A stretch of DNA of 64,000 nt from Prosthecobacter algae (GCF_039542385.1 NZ_BAABIA010000001.1:248001-312000), one strand, 5' to 3'; shown: positions 53,883 through 62,284, counted from the first letter of the stretch. The notes: a model not told the origin generated them from the letters alone. Program-made: numbers and translations.

Positions 53883-55298
53883 TTAGAGGAGATAAAGCAG
53901 TGGGAAAAGGAAGATCCACACCAAATCCACAAAGTGCCAGAACAGGCCGCCGACTTCGACTCGATTGGCGAGGCGCTCGGGGTCGTTGCGAAGCATCTTG
54001 CCGTCGAACAGGAGGAAGTAAGTCAGCACCAGGGCACCTGCCACCACGTGCAGACCGTGCAGGCCTGTGAGGGTGAAATAGATGGCGTAGTAGGTGTTCA
54101 GTTTTGGCGTGTAGTTGGAGTAGAAAGCGATGTCTTTCTTTTCCAGGACCACTTTAGGACCGTGGCCAGCGTGCGCGTCATGGGAGTCACCGTGAGCAGC
54201 CTTAGCTTCGGCTGCATGGCCTTCGCCATGGGCGGTAGAGGCTGCAGGGGGCGTGTCAGATTCAACCTTCAAGTAGAAGGCTTCCTTCTGATGGGTAGCG
54301 CTCTTTTGAGGATCGCGGTTCGGGTAGTGTTCCTTGAACTCTGCCTGGGCGTGGTCGCGGTTGGCAATGAAAGCTTTTTTCCAGCCTTCACCCAGATACT
54401 GGCTGCTCCAGGCGAGGGACTTCTCAGCGTCTGGGACGGATCGTGCATCCACGCCATCCACGGTGAGGGTCATTTTGTCGTCAATCAGCTTGCCTTTGGC
54501 GGTGGTGCCGTCGGCGAAAGTGATGGTATCAGCGGAGTAACCGAGAAGCTTGGAAGGCTTGACCTTGAACTTCACAGGCTGGCTGGCGACGATCTTGATC
54601 GTGGTGTCAGGGACGATGTTCAGTTCACGGGCTTTGTCGGCCTTGCCCTGATCACGCAGTTCCTGGCGGCGCTTTTCAAGGGTTTCCTTGGCGGCGGCGA
54701 CGGTCTTCTTGCGGAAGGCTTTGAAAGCGGAGGCTTCCAGGGAGAATTCTTCGCCGGAGTCGAGCTTGAAGGAAGGCAGTTCGCCGTCAACGAAAGGCAC
54801 CACGTAGCCAGCCGGGTCAGCATCAACGGCTTTGTTTTCGCCCGTGATGGTGAGGGTGAAGTCCTTAGCTTCGCCGAATTTGATTTCATAACCCTCGTCC
54901 AGGTGACCCGTGAGGAAGGTGCCATCGGTCAGCTTGACGGCGTAGTGATTGAACTTGGAGCGGTACTCAAAACCCTTGATAACCATGAAAGCCATGGCGC
55001 AAAGGATGGTGAGGGCCATGTACATCTTGAATTTGCCGATGTTACGAAGCTTCAAGTTGGCCCAGGCGAGCAAGACCGTGACGGAAGAGAAGATGAGCAC
55101 CAGGGTGTTGATGAACCCCATGGTCACGTTCAGCTCATGCACGGGCCAGTGATAGTCTGCCCCCACACGCAGGAAGATGTAGGAAGAGAAAAGGCCGCCG
55201 AAAAGCATCACCTCGGAAGCGAGGAAGAGCCAAATGCCCACTTTGGCATTGTAGAGGCCCGTGTCAGGACGGGCGGTTACGGTATAGGGGATGTCCAT
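53883..55298 (-). CDS. coxC: Cytochrome c oxidase subunit III with a ~280-residue periplasmic insertion
   Basis: 471 residues, more than twice the usual ~200 for a five-helix COX3. Helices 1–3 (YNAKVGIWLFLASEVMLFGG; TMGFINTLVLIFSSVTVLLAW; MYMALTILCAMAFMVIKGFEYRSKF) are normal, as are the last two (YYAIYFTLTGLHGLHVVAGAL; VGGLFWHFVDLVWIFLFPLLYLL). Between residues about 116 and 395 lies an extra soluble region with beta-like segments, a charged helix (about 195–225) and a His/Ala-rich stretch (about 357–379). Positive residues after helix 2 (LKLRNIGKFK) place the insertion on the periplasmic side. Its role is unknown; contact with cytochrome c or ActE/ActF is possible. Confidence 0.92.
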   Translation of the reverse strand: MDIPYTVTARPDTGLYNAKVGIWLFLASEVMLFGGLFSSYIFLRVGADYHWPVHELNVTMGFINTLVLIFSSVTVLLAWANLKLRNIGKFKMYMALTILCAMAFMVIKGFEYRSKFNHYAVKLTDGTFLTGHLDEGYEIKFGEAKDFTLTITGENKAVDADPAGYVVPFVDGELPSFKLDSGEEFSLEASAFKAFRKKTVAAAKETLEKRRQELRDQGKADKARELNIVPDTTIKIVASQPVKFKVKPSKLLGYSADTITFADGTTAKGKLIDDKMTLTVDGVDARSVPDAEKSLAWSSQYLGEGWKKAFIANRDHAQAEFKEHYPNRDPQKSATHQKEAFYLKVESDTPPAASTAHGEGHAAEAKAAHGDSHDAHAGHGPKVVLEKKDIAFYSNYTPKLNTYYAIYFTLTGLHGLHVVAGALVLTYFLLFDGKMLRNDPERLANRVEVGGLFWHFVDLVWIFLFPLLYLL

Positions 55299-55344
55299 TG
55301 CGAAAGGAATTGCTCAGGGTTCAGTTCTCAGGTCTGGGCTCGGA

Positions 55345-57297
55345 TCAATGATGAGCAACCGGGGCGGGTGTGGAAGCAGGAGCGGTGGCGGCTTTGCCTG
55401 GCTCGCTTTCCCACTGGGGCAGGTAGTCCTGGGTGCAGCCAGGAACGCTGTATTCGTAAGGGCCACGGGTGACGATGGGCTCGAACGTGAAGTTGCCGTG
55501 CGGAGGTGGCGTTGGGGTGGCCCACTCGAGGGTGGTGCAATGCCATGGGTTGTCGCTGTTGGCCTTCCTACCGCCTTTGATGCTGAGGAAGACGTTCAGG
55601 ATGAAGGGCACCTGGCCCAAGGCGAGGATGGTCGCGCCGAAGGTCATCAGCACGTTCAGGCCAAGGAGGTTGTTGGGGACGTCCATGCCGAAGATACCGA
55701 AGAAGTCCGAAGTCAGCTTGGTCACCCAGTTGGAAGCGCTGCTGGTCTGTTCGAAGTACTTACCACCGTCATACCAGCGGCGGTGGAAGCCGCCCATGCC
55801 CTGAATGAACATCGGAGCAAAGATGAGGTTCATGCCGACGAGGGAAGGCCAGAAGTGCAGCTTACCCAGGAAGTCGCTCATGATGCGACCAGTGATCTTC
55901 GGATACCAGTGATACACGCCTGCGAAGAGGGCGAAGATGGTGCCCGGAGCCACAACGTAGTGGAAGTGACCGATCACGTAGTAAGTATCATGAAGGGCAA
56001 GGTCAATGAAGGTGAAAGCCAGAGGCAGACCGGTAAGACCGCCAATGCCGAACATGGGCAGGAAGGCGGATGCAAACAACATCTGCGGGGTAAACCGGAT
56101 GGAACCGCCCCAGAGGGAGATCATGAGGCCGGTGAGCAGGATCACGGAAGGCACGGAAATGAGCACCGTGGTGATCTGGAAGTAGGTGGACATCATGGTG
56201 CCCATGCCAGTGAGGTACATGTGGTGAGCCCAGACGAGGAAGCTGAGGAAGCCGAGGGTCATGGCTGCATAGACCATGGACTTGTATCCCCAAAGCGGGC
56301 GACGGGTATTGGCCGGGATGACTTCAGACAGGATGGCGAAGGCCGGAAGGATGAGCACGTACACTTCTGGGTGAGCCAGGAACCAGAAAAGGTGCTGGTA
56401 AAGCAACGGACTGCCGCCACCGGAGATATCGAGGTGCTGGCCGCCTTCCATGAGGCCTGTCGGCAGGAAGAAGCTAGAACCGAAGACGCGGTCCACGAGC
56501 TGAAGGAGTGCGGCGACTTCCAGAGGAGGGAAGGCCAGGAGGAGGAGGAAGCTGGTGACGAACATGGCCCAGCAGAAGAAAGGCATCCGCATCCAGCTCA
56601 TGCCTTTGGCGCGGAGGTTGATCACGGTGGTGATCACGTTCACGGAACCCAGAAGGGAGGCGGAGATGTTAAACACCATGGCGGTGAGCCACCAGGTGTG
56701 GCCGTGGGCCCAGACGTTTGTGACGGCCAGAGTAGTGGTGGAAGCGAGCGGGGAATACATGGTCCAGCCTGTCTGCACAGGGCCTGTGCCGACGAAGAAG
56801 CTGTAAATCATCAGGACGCCGCTGACGAAGAAGAGCCAGAAGCTCCACATGTTCAGTTTCGGGAAGGCCATGTCGATCGTGCCGATCTGGAGAGGCATGA
56901 CGAAATTGACGAAACCAGCGAAACCGAGGGGCACGATGCCAAGGAACACCATGATGGTGCCGTGCATGGCACCGAGCATGTTGTAGAGCTCGCCATTGAC
57001 GATGCCGCCAGGAGCCCAGCGACCGATGGTTTCATGGAAAAGAGGGCCGAGGATGGGGAGATTCTCCACGAACAGCAATCCTGGGACGGGCTGTCCTGGG
57101 AAGGCGATGCTCCAGCGCATGAGCAGCATGAGGAAGAAGCCCAGCAGAAGGAAAAGCAATCCGCTAAGTGCGTACTGGATGCCGATGACCTTGTGGTCAC
57201 AGGAGAAGATGTATTTGCCGAAGAATCCCGGCTCGTGGTGGTCATGCGCATGATCAGCTCCGTGGGAGTGATCGTGGGTGGTGGCGGCGGCGCTCAT
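55345..57297 (-). CDS. coxA: Cytochrome c oxidase subunit I (aa3-type), K-channel Lys absent
   Basis: 650 residues, about 12 helices, with a His-rich N-terminus (THDHSHGADHAHDHHEP). All metal ligands are present: His112 (low-spin heme a), His309 with Tyr313 in AHPEVY (cross-linked pair), His358–His359 (CuB), His444 and His446 in IGHFHYV. The D-channel start Asp142 (IDMAFPKLN) and Glu311 are kept. The canonical K-channel block PTGVKVFSW reads PSVILLTGL, so the lysine is Leu387. It reduces O2 to water and should pump protons through the D path. It begins the second transcriptional block after a 267-bp gap. Confidence 0.96.
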   Translation of the reverse strand: MSAAATTHDHSHGADHAHDHHEPGFFGKYIFSCDHKVIGIQYALSGLLFLLLGFFLMLLMRWSIAFPGQPVPGLLFVENLPILGPLFHETIGRWAPGGIVNGELYNMLGAMHGTIMVFLGIVPLGFAGFVNFVMPLQIGTIDMAFPKLNMWSFWLFFVSGVLMIYSFFVGTGPVQTGWTMYSPLASTTTLAVTNVWAHGHTWWLTAMVFNISASLLGSVNVITTVINLRAKGMSWMRMPFFCWAMFVTSFLLLLAFPPLEVAALLQLVDRVFGSSFFLPTGLMEGGQHLDISGGGSPLLYQHLFWFLAHPEVYVLILPAFAILSEVIPANTRRPLWGYKSMVYAAMTLGFLSFLVWAHHMYLTGMGTMMSTYFQITTVLISVPSVILLTGLMISLWGGSIRFTPQMLFASAFLPMFGIGGLTGLPLAFTFIDLALHDTYYVIGHFHYVVAPGTIFALFAGVYHWYPKITGRIMSDFLGKLHFWPSLVGMNLIFAPMFIQGMGGFHRRWYDGGKYFEQTSSASNWVTKLTSDFFGIFGMDVPNNLLGLNVLMTFGATILALGQVPFILNVFLSIKGGRKANSDNPWHCTTLEWATPTPPPHGNFTFEPIVTRGPYEYSVPGCTQDYLPQWESEPGKAATAPASTPAPVAHH

Positions 57298-57429
57298 ATG
57301 ATGATTGAAAAAGGAACCCGAAAACTACGTGGCGAAATCGTGAAAAGACGTGGCCTAGATGGCAAAAAAGTTAGAGATAAAAGTGGCTGAAAGACAGGCC
57401 TTAGAATCCGTGATTTCCAGCGACGAAGA

Positions 57430-57459
57430 ACGATGGTTCAGCACAGGCTGGACCATCGT
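57430..57459. repeat. Strong hairpin in the gap between the cytochrome c and coxA genes
   Basis: A 13-bp inverted repeat with one mismatch (ACGATGGTTCAGC / GCTGGACCATCGT, 4-nt loop) lies in the 267-bp gap 57298–57564. No clear T run follows on the minus strand (TTCTTCG), so it could be a weak terminator, an attenuator or an RNA-processing site. The rest of the gap has no convincing gene; it likely carries the coxA promoter. Confidence 0.5.
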
Positions 57460-57564
57460 TGGTGACATAACATTTTGTTCACTTGGCCACACCGCGACTA
57501 AGACTGCCTGGGGAGCCTTGCCATGGACGGATTGCCATTTGTGAAACATGAAATTAGATCTCGA

Positions 57565-58284
57565 TTACTTGGCAGCAGGGGCCGTGGCACCAGGGCCGGC
57601 AGGAATGTCTCCAGGGACGTTTTTGTCTTTGAAAGCTTCAAGGTCAGCCATGGTCCACTGAGTGGTGCGTTTTTCATCCGCACGGACTTTTTCGACCATT
57701 TCCTTGGTGATCATCGGGGCTTCGTTGCCCCAGGTGTTGCGGATGTAAGTCAGCACGTTGGCGAGATCCGTGGCGGACATGCCAGCACCGAAGGCCTGCA
57801 TGCCGCCGGGGAAGTTGTAGTTCTGTCCTTTGACAGTGACCTGACCGATCAAGCCATGTTGAACAACGCGAATCAAACGCTCTGTGCCACCCAAGACCCA
57901 CTCCGAACCTGCGAGTGGCGGATACTGGCCAGCAAGACCGGCACCGTTGCCCTGATGGCAACCACCACAAACAGCGTAACCATTGGCGCCTTTTTTCATG
58001 GCGGTTTGGAAGGGGTCGGCTGTTTCAACTCCGCCACCTGCACCACCACGAGGGTCGGAGGCCTTGTTGGAGGCAAAAGGATTGCTGACATCGAAGCTAT
58101 ATCCACCGGTCATGGGGCCAAGCTGGCCGCCGGCGATGATGGCGACGATCATGAACAAGAAGATGACCCACATTGGTGCGGGTTCAGTGCCTGGGGCCAG
58201 ATCGGCCTTTTCACGCTTCACGGCGGCGTGAAGGCGGTCCAGATCGTTGCTGTCGGGATTGGGGAAGGAGGAAGGAGCGCTCAT
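57565..58284 (-). CDS. Membrane-anchored monoheme cytochrome c (CcoP-position)
   Basis: 239 residues. A cytoplasmic N-terminus, one membrane segment (MWVIFLFMIVAIIAGGQLG, about 38–56) and a class I cytochrome c domain with CGGCH at 106–110, QYPPLAGSEWV and a Met ligand in the GGMQAFG region. The tail is Ala/Pro/Gly-rich. By position it takes the place of CcoP of cbb3 oxidases, but it has one heme instead of two. It may transfer electrons between the ActE/CcoO-like hemes and CuA of COX2. Confidence 0.87.
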   Translation of the reverse strand: MSAPSSFPNPDSNDLDRLHAAVKREKADLAPGTEPAPMWVIFLFMIVAIIAGGQLGPMTGGYSFDVSNPFASNKASDPRGGAGGGVETADPFQTAMKKGANGYAVCGGCHQGNGAGLAGQYPPLAGSEWVLGGTERLIRVVQHGLIGQVTVKGQNYNFPGGMQAFGAGMSATDLANVLTYIRNTWGNEAPMITKEMVEKVRADEKRTTQWTMADLEAFKDKNVPGDIPAGPGATAPAAK

Positions 58285-58311
58285 GGGCGGGGGTCGCGAG
58301 TGTTCCGAAGG

Positions 58312-59001
58312 TTATTTCTTGGCGGCAGCAGCAGGGGCTGCAGCGACAGCGGCGGATTCGCCAGGAACAGGGTAATCTTTCTTGAGGGAGAGGAGGTAAT
58401 CCACCAGGGCTTCAGCCTCAGGCGTCGGGATCACTTCATAGCCTTCTTTCACGGCGAATTTCTTCGGCAGCTTCAAGGCTTTGTCAGCAGGCTGACCCTG
58501 GGCGAGGCGCTCAGTGTAAAGGTGAGCGAAGGAGGGCATGTTGGACCAATCGTGAAGGGACCGGGGAGCAAACAGCATCTGGTGGATCTTGCTGCGCTCT
58601 GGAGCACGCCAGCCGTAGTTGGTAAGGTCTGGACCGTTGCGCTGGACACCGAGGAAAGCGAAGGGTTCGCCAAGGTAGTCACGAAGGTTGTTGGAACGGA
58701 TTGCGGCAGCCGGGCGGCCTTCCTGGTCCTGGCCCCAGCCTTTGCGCCAGCCGTCGAGAGCAAGCTGCGTCGGGCGGATCATCTGGGTGTGGCACTGGAC
58801 GCAACCCTCACGGGCATAGACCAACTGGCCCTGACGATTGATGGGAGCGGGTGGGTAGAGACCTTCCACGCCGTCACGATCTTTGTCGTAAGCGATTTGG
58901 GTGAGGGCCTGGTATTTGACCGCCGGGATGACGATGAGGCACAGCCAAGGGAGACCAAAGCTGGCAATCAGGGCGAGAATAAAGGTGCGGAACTGGCTCA
59001 T
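58312..59001 (-). CDS. CcoO-like monoheme cytochrome c (cbb3 subunit II family)
   Basis: 229 residues. One N-terminal anchor (FILALIASFGLPWLCLIVIP) and the CcoO heme block GQLVYAREGCVQCHTQMIRP with CVQCH at 67–71. The following WG..SxxxPxxYDxP-type segment is only partly kept, and the tail is Ala-rich. CcoO carries electrons to the CcoN active site in cbb3 oxidases. Its heme site is intact here although the CcoN-like partner seems inactive. It overlaps the CcoN-like stop by 4 bp, implying translational coupling. Confidence 0.87.
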   Translation of the reverse strand: MSQFRTFILALIASFGLPWLCLIVIPAVKYQALTQIAYDKDRDGVEGLYPPAPINRQGQLVYAREGCVQCHTQMIRPTQLALDGWRKGWGQDQEGRPAAAIRSNNLRDYLGEPFAFLGVQRNGPDLTNYGWRAPERSKIHQMLFAPRSLHDWSNMPSFAHLYTERLAQGQPADKALKLPKKFAVKEGYEVIPTPEAEALVDYLLSLKKDYPVPGESAAVAAAPAAAAKK

Positions 59002-60476
59002 GCGTGGGCGGCGTGGGGAAGGGCTTCTTCGTGATCATGCTCAAGCAGCGTCGGGGCAGAGCTGCGGCGGCCAAGACCGGCGACCATGAGCATGAGATGG
59101 ATGAGGAACCAAACATTGGACCAAGTGATCAGGCCCCATGCGATGGCGCGGGCGATGATGTAGGGACGAAGGTTCAGGGCAAGCTGCATGAAATCCTGAT
59201 CCCACATTTCGGGGGAGTTTAGGTCGCCGCCCTGCTGGGCACCGGCGACGAGGCTGGTGACGACGATGGCACCAATGCCATAAACGGAGAACCAGAAGTG
59301 ATTGCGGATGAGGCGGACGGAGAGCCACTCGCAGCCGGTGAGGCGAGGAACGATGTAGTAGATGGCTCCGAAGATGGTCATGCTGAAGAAGCCATAGACG
59401 GCGACGATCTGGAAACCATACCAAGCCTGGGTGAACTGGAGGGCGGCACCTGTGGAGAAGTTGGAGATCAGGGCCAGGATGGCACCGCTAACCGGGTAGA
59501 AAAGGGCTCCGAAAAAGACGAAACGCAGGGTTGGGCTGGAGGCGACCATGCTGTGCTTGCCCAGCGTGGTGAGGTGATGGTTCAGACCTACCACTCCGAC
59601 AGGAATCAGAAGGAGAACACCCGTGGCAGCGCCGATGGCTGGCATCCAGGCGGGAAGAGGGCCGCCCATGTAGTGCTGCATACCCGTCCAACCGCCGAGG
59701 ACTGCCAGGAGCCAGAAACCAATCTGGGAAAGCTGGGAGCTGGCGATGGGTTGACCAGTGATTTTCGGGATGAAGTAGTAAGCTGCACCAATCGCCACAG
59801 GAGCGAAGAACAGCAGAATCATCGTGTGAACGTACCAAGCATTGATACCGGCACCCAGAGCGCCCAGGCCTGGAAGGCAATGAAGGGCGACATTGGCGGT
59901 GACGAAAATCCAGGGGAACCAGAAGCACGCACCGATGATGTACCAGGTGCTGACCATGAAACCTTCGGGACGGAAAGCGCGGCCAAACATGAACACCATG
60001 GGCCAGGCAAAAGCGAGGAAACTGATGAGCAGCACGGGCCAGATGAAGGACGGCATTTCCAGCCACTGCATGGAGGTGCTTTTGCCGAGGAGAATCGCGA
60101 CGAGACCGATGGTGACGGCGATGTTCCAGAAGATGGCGGCCACGTAGAGGACGCTTTTGCCTGTGCGAAGTTCCTGACCAGAACGACGGGCCATGATCCA
60201 GAGCATGGCACCGAGGCCAGCCTGAACACCCCAGCCGTAAACGAGGGCATTGAGGTGAGTGGGCTGGAGGCGGCCGTATTGAAGCACGCTGCAAGCGCCG
60301 AGGAAGTCGGGAGCGAACTGCTTGATGGCGGCCAAGACGCCCAGGATGGTGGAAGCCATCAGCCAGAAAGCGCCGTTGAGGAAGAGGAAGAGCACCGGGC
60401 CTTTCACTGACTTATCAATCGCCGCGCGGCGAAGGTTGTCAGCGAGGGTATCCGTGGATGCTGGGGTGGTCTGCAT
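58998..60476 (-). CDS. CcoN-like protein (cbb3 subunit I homolog) lacking most active-site ligands
   Basis: 492 residues, about 12 helices. The ATG at 60476 (MQTTPASTDTLADNL) is preferred to an in-frame TTG at 60491. It resembles cbb3 subunit I across its length: RLQPTHLNALVYGWG, INAWYVHTM...YYFIPKITG, SSPTLRFVFFGALFYPVSG and FGAIYYIVPRLTG. Of the canonical ligands, His74 (helix 2) and His217 (helix 6) are present. The CuB pair PHHLHY reads TGMQHY, and the helix-10 GHVH reads GFQI (355–357). By ungapped alignment to a remembered cbb3 consensus it therefore lacks the binuclear site and the second heme b ligand. It may be a scaffold, quinone or electron-transfer subunit; oxidase activity is unlikely. 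The C-terminus is His-rich. Confidence 0.88.
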   Translation of the reverse strand: MQTTPASTDTLADNLRRAAIDKSVKGPVLFLFLNGAFWLMASTILGVLAAIKQFAPDFLGACSVLQYGRLQPTHLNALVYGWGVQAGLGAMLWIMARRSGQELRTGKSVLYVAAIFWNIAVTIGLVAILLGKSTSMQWLEMPSFIWPVLLISFLAFAWPMVFMFGRAFRPEGFMVSTWYIIGACFWFPWIFVTANVALHCLPGLGALGAGINAWYVHTMILLFFAPVAIGAAYYFIPKITGQPIASSQLSQIGFWLLAVLGGWTGMQHYMGGPLPAWMPAIGAATGVLLLIPVGVVGLNHHLTTLGKHSMVASSPTLRFVFFGALFYPVSGAILALISNFSTGAALQFTQAWYGFQIVAVYGFFSMTIFGAIYYIVPRLTGCEWLSVRLIRNHFWFSVYGIGAIVVTSLVAGAQQGGDLNSPEMWDQDFMQLALNLRPYIIARAIAWGLITWSNVWFLIHLMLMVAGLGRRSSAPTLLEHDHEEALPHAAHA

Positions 60477-60497
60477 AGGTTCCAGGGGCAAGAAAAA

Positions 60498-60881
60498 TCA
60501 GTTCGCAGGAGGAGTGGCTGCAGGGGCGGCGGGAGCCGGAGCAGCAGGGGCCGGGGCGGCCGCCTGTTTCAGTTGGGTGGGGGAACCAGGGACGACCTGG
60601 GTGCTGACGCCTGCGGGTTTGCCCTTCAGGGTTTCGAGCGTTTTGGTGAAGATGACGGCCTTTTTGGCGGGATCGTTCAGGCCCATCTTGGCGACGAGCT
60701 CATTCTGCGCTTTGAGGATCTCTTCCTTGTTGGCGAGACGTTCAGGCGCACGAGGATCTTCAGCGCCTTGGGTGGCAAAGGAAGCCTGGATTACATAAAA
60801 CAAAACGGCGAAGCTGGCGAATGCGCCAAGCACCCAAAGGAAGGTGGCTCCGGCTTTCGAGGATGTTGCAGTCGAAGACAT
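60498..60881 (-). CDS. Small single-helix membrane protein between ActF and the CcoN-like protein
   Basis: 127 residues. One N-terminal membrane segment (FLWVLGAFASFAVLFYVIQASFA) is followed by a charged helical stretch (APERLANKEEILKAQNELVAKMG) and a low-complexity Ala/Pro tail. No known family recognised. The gaps to its neighbours are only 8 and 21 bp, so it is certainly in the same operon. It probably is a linker or assembly subunit for the ActEF–CcoNO module. Confidence 0.65.
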   Translation of the reverse strand: MSSTATSSKAGATFLWVLGAFASFAVLFYVIQASFATQGAEDPRAPERLANKEEILKAQNELVAKMGLNDPAKKAVIFTKTLETLKGKPAGVSTQVVPGSPTQLKQAAAPAPAAPAPAAPAATPPAN

Positions 60882-60889
60882 GAAAGGGA

Positions 60890-62266
60890 TCAGTTGATGA
60901 CGTTGGCGGACTCGAGGAGGCGCGGGTCGCGGCAGGGGTAGAGGCTGTAACGGGAAAGGCTGCGGAGGAAGACGAAGCCCATGGTGCCGACAACGGCAAA
61001 CAAGGCGACCACATCACCTACCCAGGCACCGTCCACCCACCAGCCGAGGCCGAGGGAAGGGCCGCGCTCTGGGATGACGTTCCAGTAGATGTCCACCAGA
61101 TGCATGAAGAGAATCCAGAGGCAGATCAGACAGACGGCGACGGGGTTCTTCTTGCGGGGCTGGGAGAGAAGAAGGACGAAAGGACCGATGAAGTGGCCCA
61201 CCACGATAAACATGGACACCCAGCGCCAGCCTTCCGTGTTACGGGTCAGGTAGAAGCGAGTTTCTTCAGTGATGTTGGCGTACCAGATGAGGAAATACTG
61301 GCTGAAGGCGATGTAAGCCCAGAACACCGTGAAGGCGAAGAGCAGCTTGCCCATGAGGTGGTAGTGTTCATCGGTGACGACCTGCTTCATGTAACCGAGG
61401 CTCTTGAGCCAAGTGACAAGGAGGATCGTAAGGGCCATGGAGGCCCAGGCGCAGCCGGCGAAGATGTAAACACCCCACATGGTGGAGAACCAGGAGTAGT
61501 CGAGGGTCATCAGCCAATCCACGGCCGCGAAGGTGACCGTCAGAGCGTAGAAGAGGAGCCAGCGGCAGGAGAACGTGCGGGATTTGATGGTGTGAGTGAT
61601 GTCACCATCTTGATCCTGCATGACTGACTTCTTGCGCAGGGTGCGGGCGATGTGCCAGAGAATGAAGAAGTAGAAGGCGAAGCGGAAATACCAGGCATCG
61701 ATGTTCAGATAACCATACTTCTCGACCAGGATGTGGAGATGTGGGTTGCTGAGGGAATTGTGATGAAGCTGCTCCTTGATATTGTGAGGAGCGTGATGCT
61801 CTTCGCCTTCTTCATGGGCAGGGGCAGCGGCGGTTTCAGCGTGTTTGTCTGCACCAGCGTGCTCCGAAGCCACAAGCTGGGTCTTGGCTTCACGGTGATG
61901 GTTCATCCACTCGTATAGATGCGTCTGCACCTGAGGGAAGAGGAGGGGGATGCCCAAAAAAGCGAGCGGGAGAACCATGTTGGCCATTTGCTCCCAAAGA
62001 CGACGAACGGCCACGCCCCAGCCGGAGTTGGAGGCGCTGTGGAGGAGGATCCAGAAGCAGCCGCCGCAGACGAAAGTAAAAGCAAAGAAGAAGGCGAACA
62101 GCCAGCTATATGCAAAAACATCCGGCTTGGCGAAAAACATGTAGGCAGAGCCTGCGATGCCCAGCAAGCCAGCAGCCCCGAAGGCGCTGATGAGCTTGCC
62201 GCCTTTGGCGGTTTCGAATTTCTCACCGCCCGGAGGCAGGTCGTTGAATGTGACGTGGTGACTCAT
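60890..62266 (-). CDS. actF: Alternative complex III, quinol-binding subunit ActF
   Basis: 458 residues with about ten membrane segments. The NrfD/ActF-like core reads DWLMTLDYSWFSTMWGVYIFAGC, FSQYFLIWYANITEETRFYLTRN and HLVDIYWNVIPERG. ActF is one of the quinol-site membrane subunits of alternative complex III, which oxidises menaquinol and reduces a cytochrome. Between residues about 120 and 180 an extra loop is His/Glu/Ala-rich (HAETAAAPAHEEGEEHHAPH). It lies 18 bp after actE. ActA–D (pentaheme, Mo/FeS and NrfD-like subunits) are not adjacent. Confidence 0.9.
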   Translation of the reverse strand: MSHHVTFNDLPPGGEKFETAKGGKLISAFGAAGLLGIAGSAYMFFAKPDVFAYSWLFAFFFAFTFVCGGCFWILLHSASNSGWGVAVRRLWEQMANMVLPLAFLGIPLLFPQVQTHLYEWMNHHREAKTQLVASEHAGADKHAETAAAPAHEEGEEHHAPHNIKEQLHHNSLSNPHLHILVEKYGYLNIDAWYFRFAFYFFILWHIARTLRKKSVMQDQDGDITHTIKSRTFSCRWLLFYALTVTFAAVDWLMTLDYSWFSTMWGVYIFAGCAWASMALTILLVTWLKSLGYMKQVVTDEHYHLMGKLLFAFTVFWAYIAFSQYFLIWYANITEETRFYLTRNTEGWRWVSMFIVVGHFIGPFVLLLSQPRKKNPVAVCLICLWILFMHLVDIYWNVIPERGPSLGLGWWVDGAWVGDVVALFAVVGTMGFVFLRSLSRYSLYPCRDPRLLESANVIN

Positions 62267-62284
62267 GCCTTGAAATGCCTGCTG

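Noticed and set aside
53544-57390. Long open frames on the plus strand opposite coxC and coxA (about 640 and 700 codons)
   Set aside because: They are antisense to clear oxidase genes, have no domain similarity and an odd composition (Glu/His/Gly-rich). Long shadow frames are expected in GC-rich DNA.
57298-57564. Possible small protein of about 61 codons on the plus strand (57359–57544) or 64 on the minus strand
   Set aside because: Both overlap the hairpin, have no family resemblance, and lie in what must be the coxA promoter gap.
59570-59590. His300–His301 of the CcoN-like protein as possible CuB ligands
   Set aside because: In the best alignment these align with the GGMINGL segment after helix 7, not with the PHHLHY CuB motif. 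An HH pair there is likely coincidental, but it should be tested with a full alignment.
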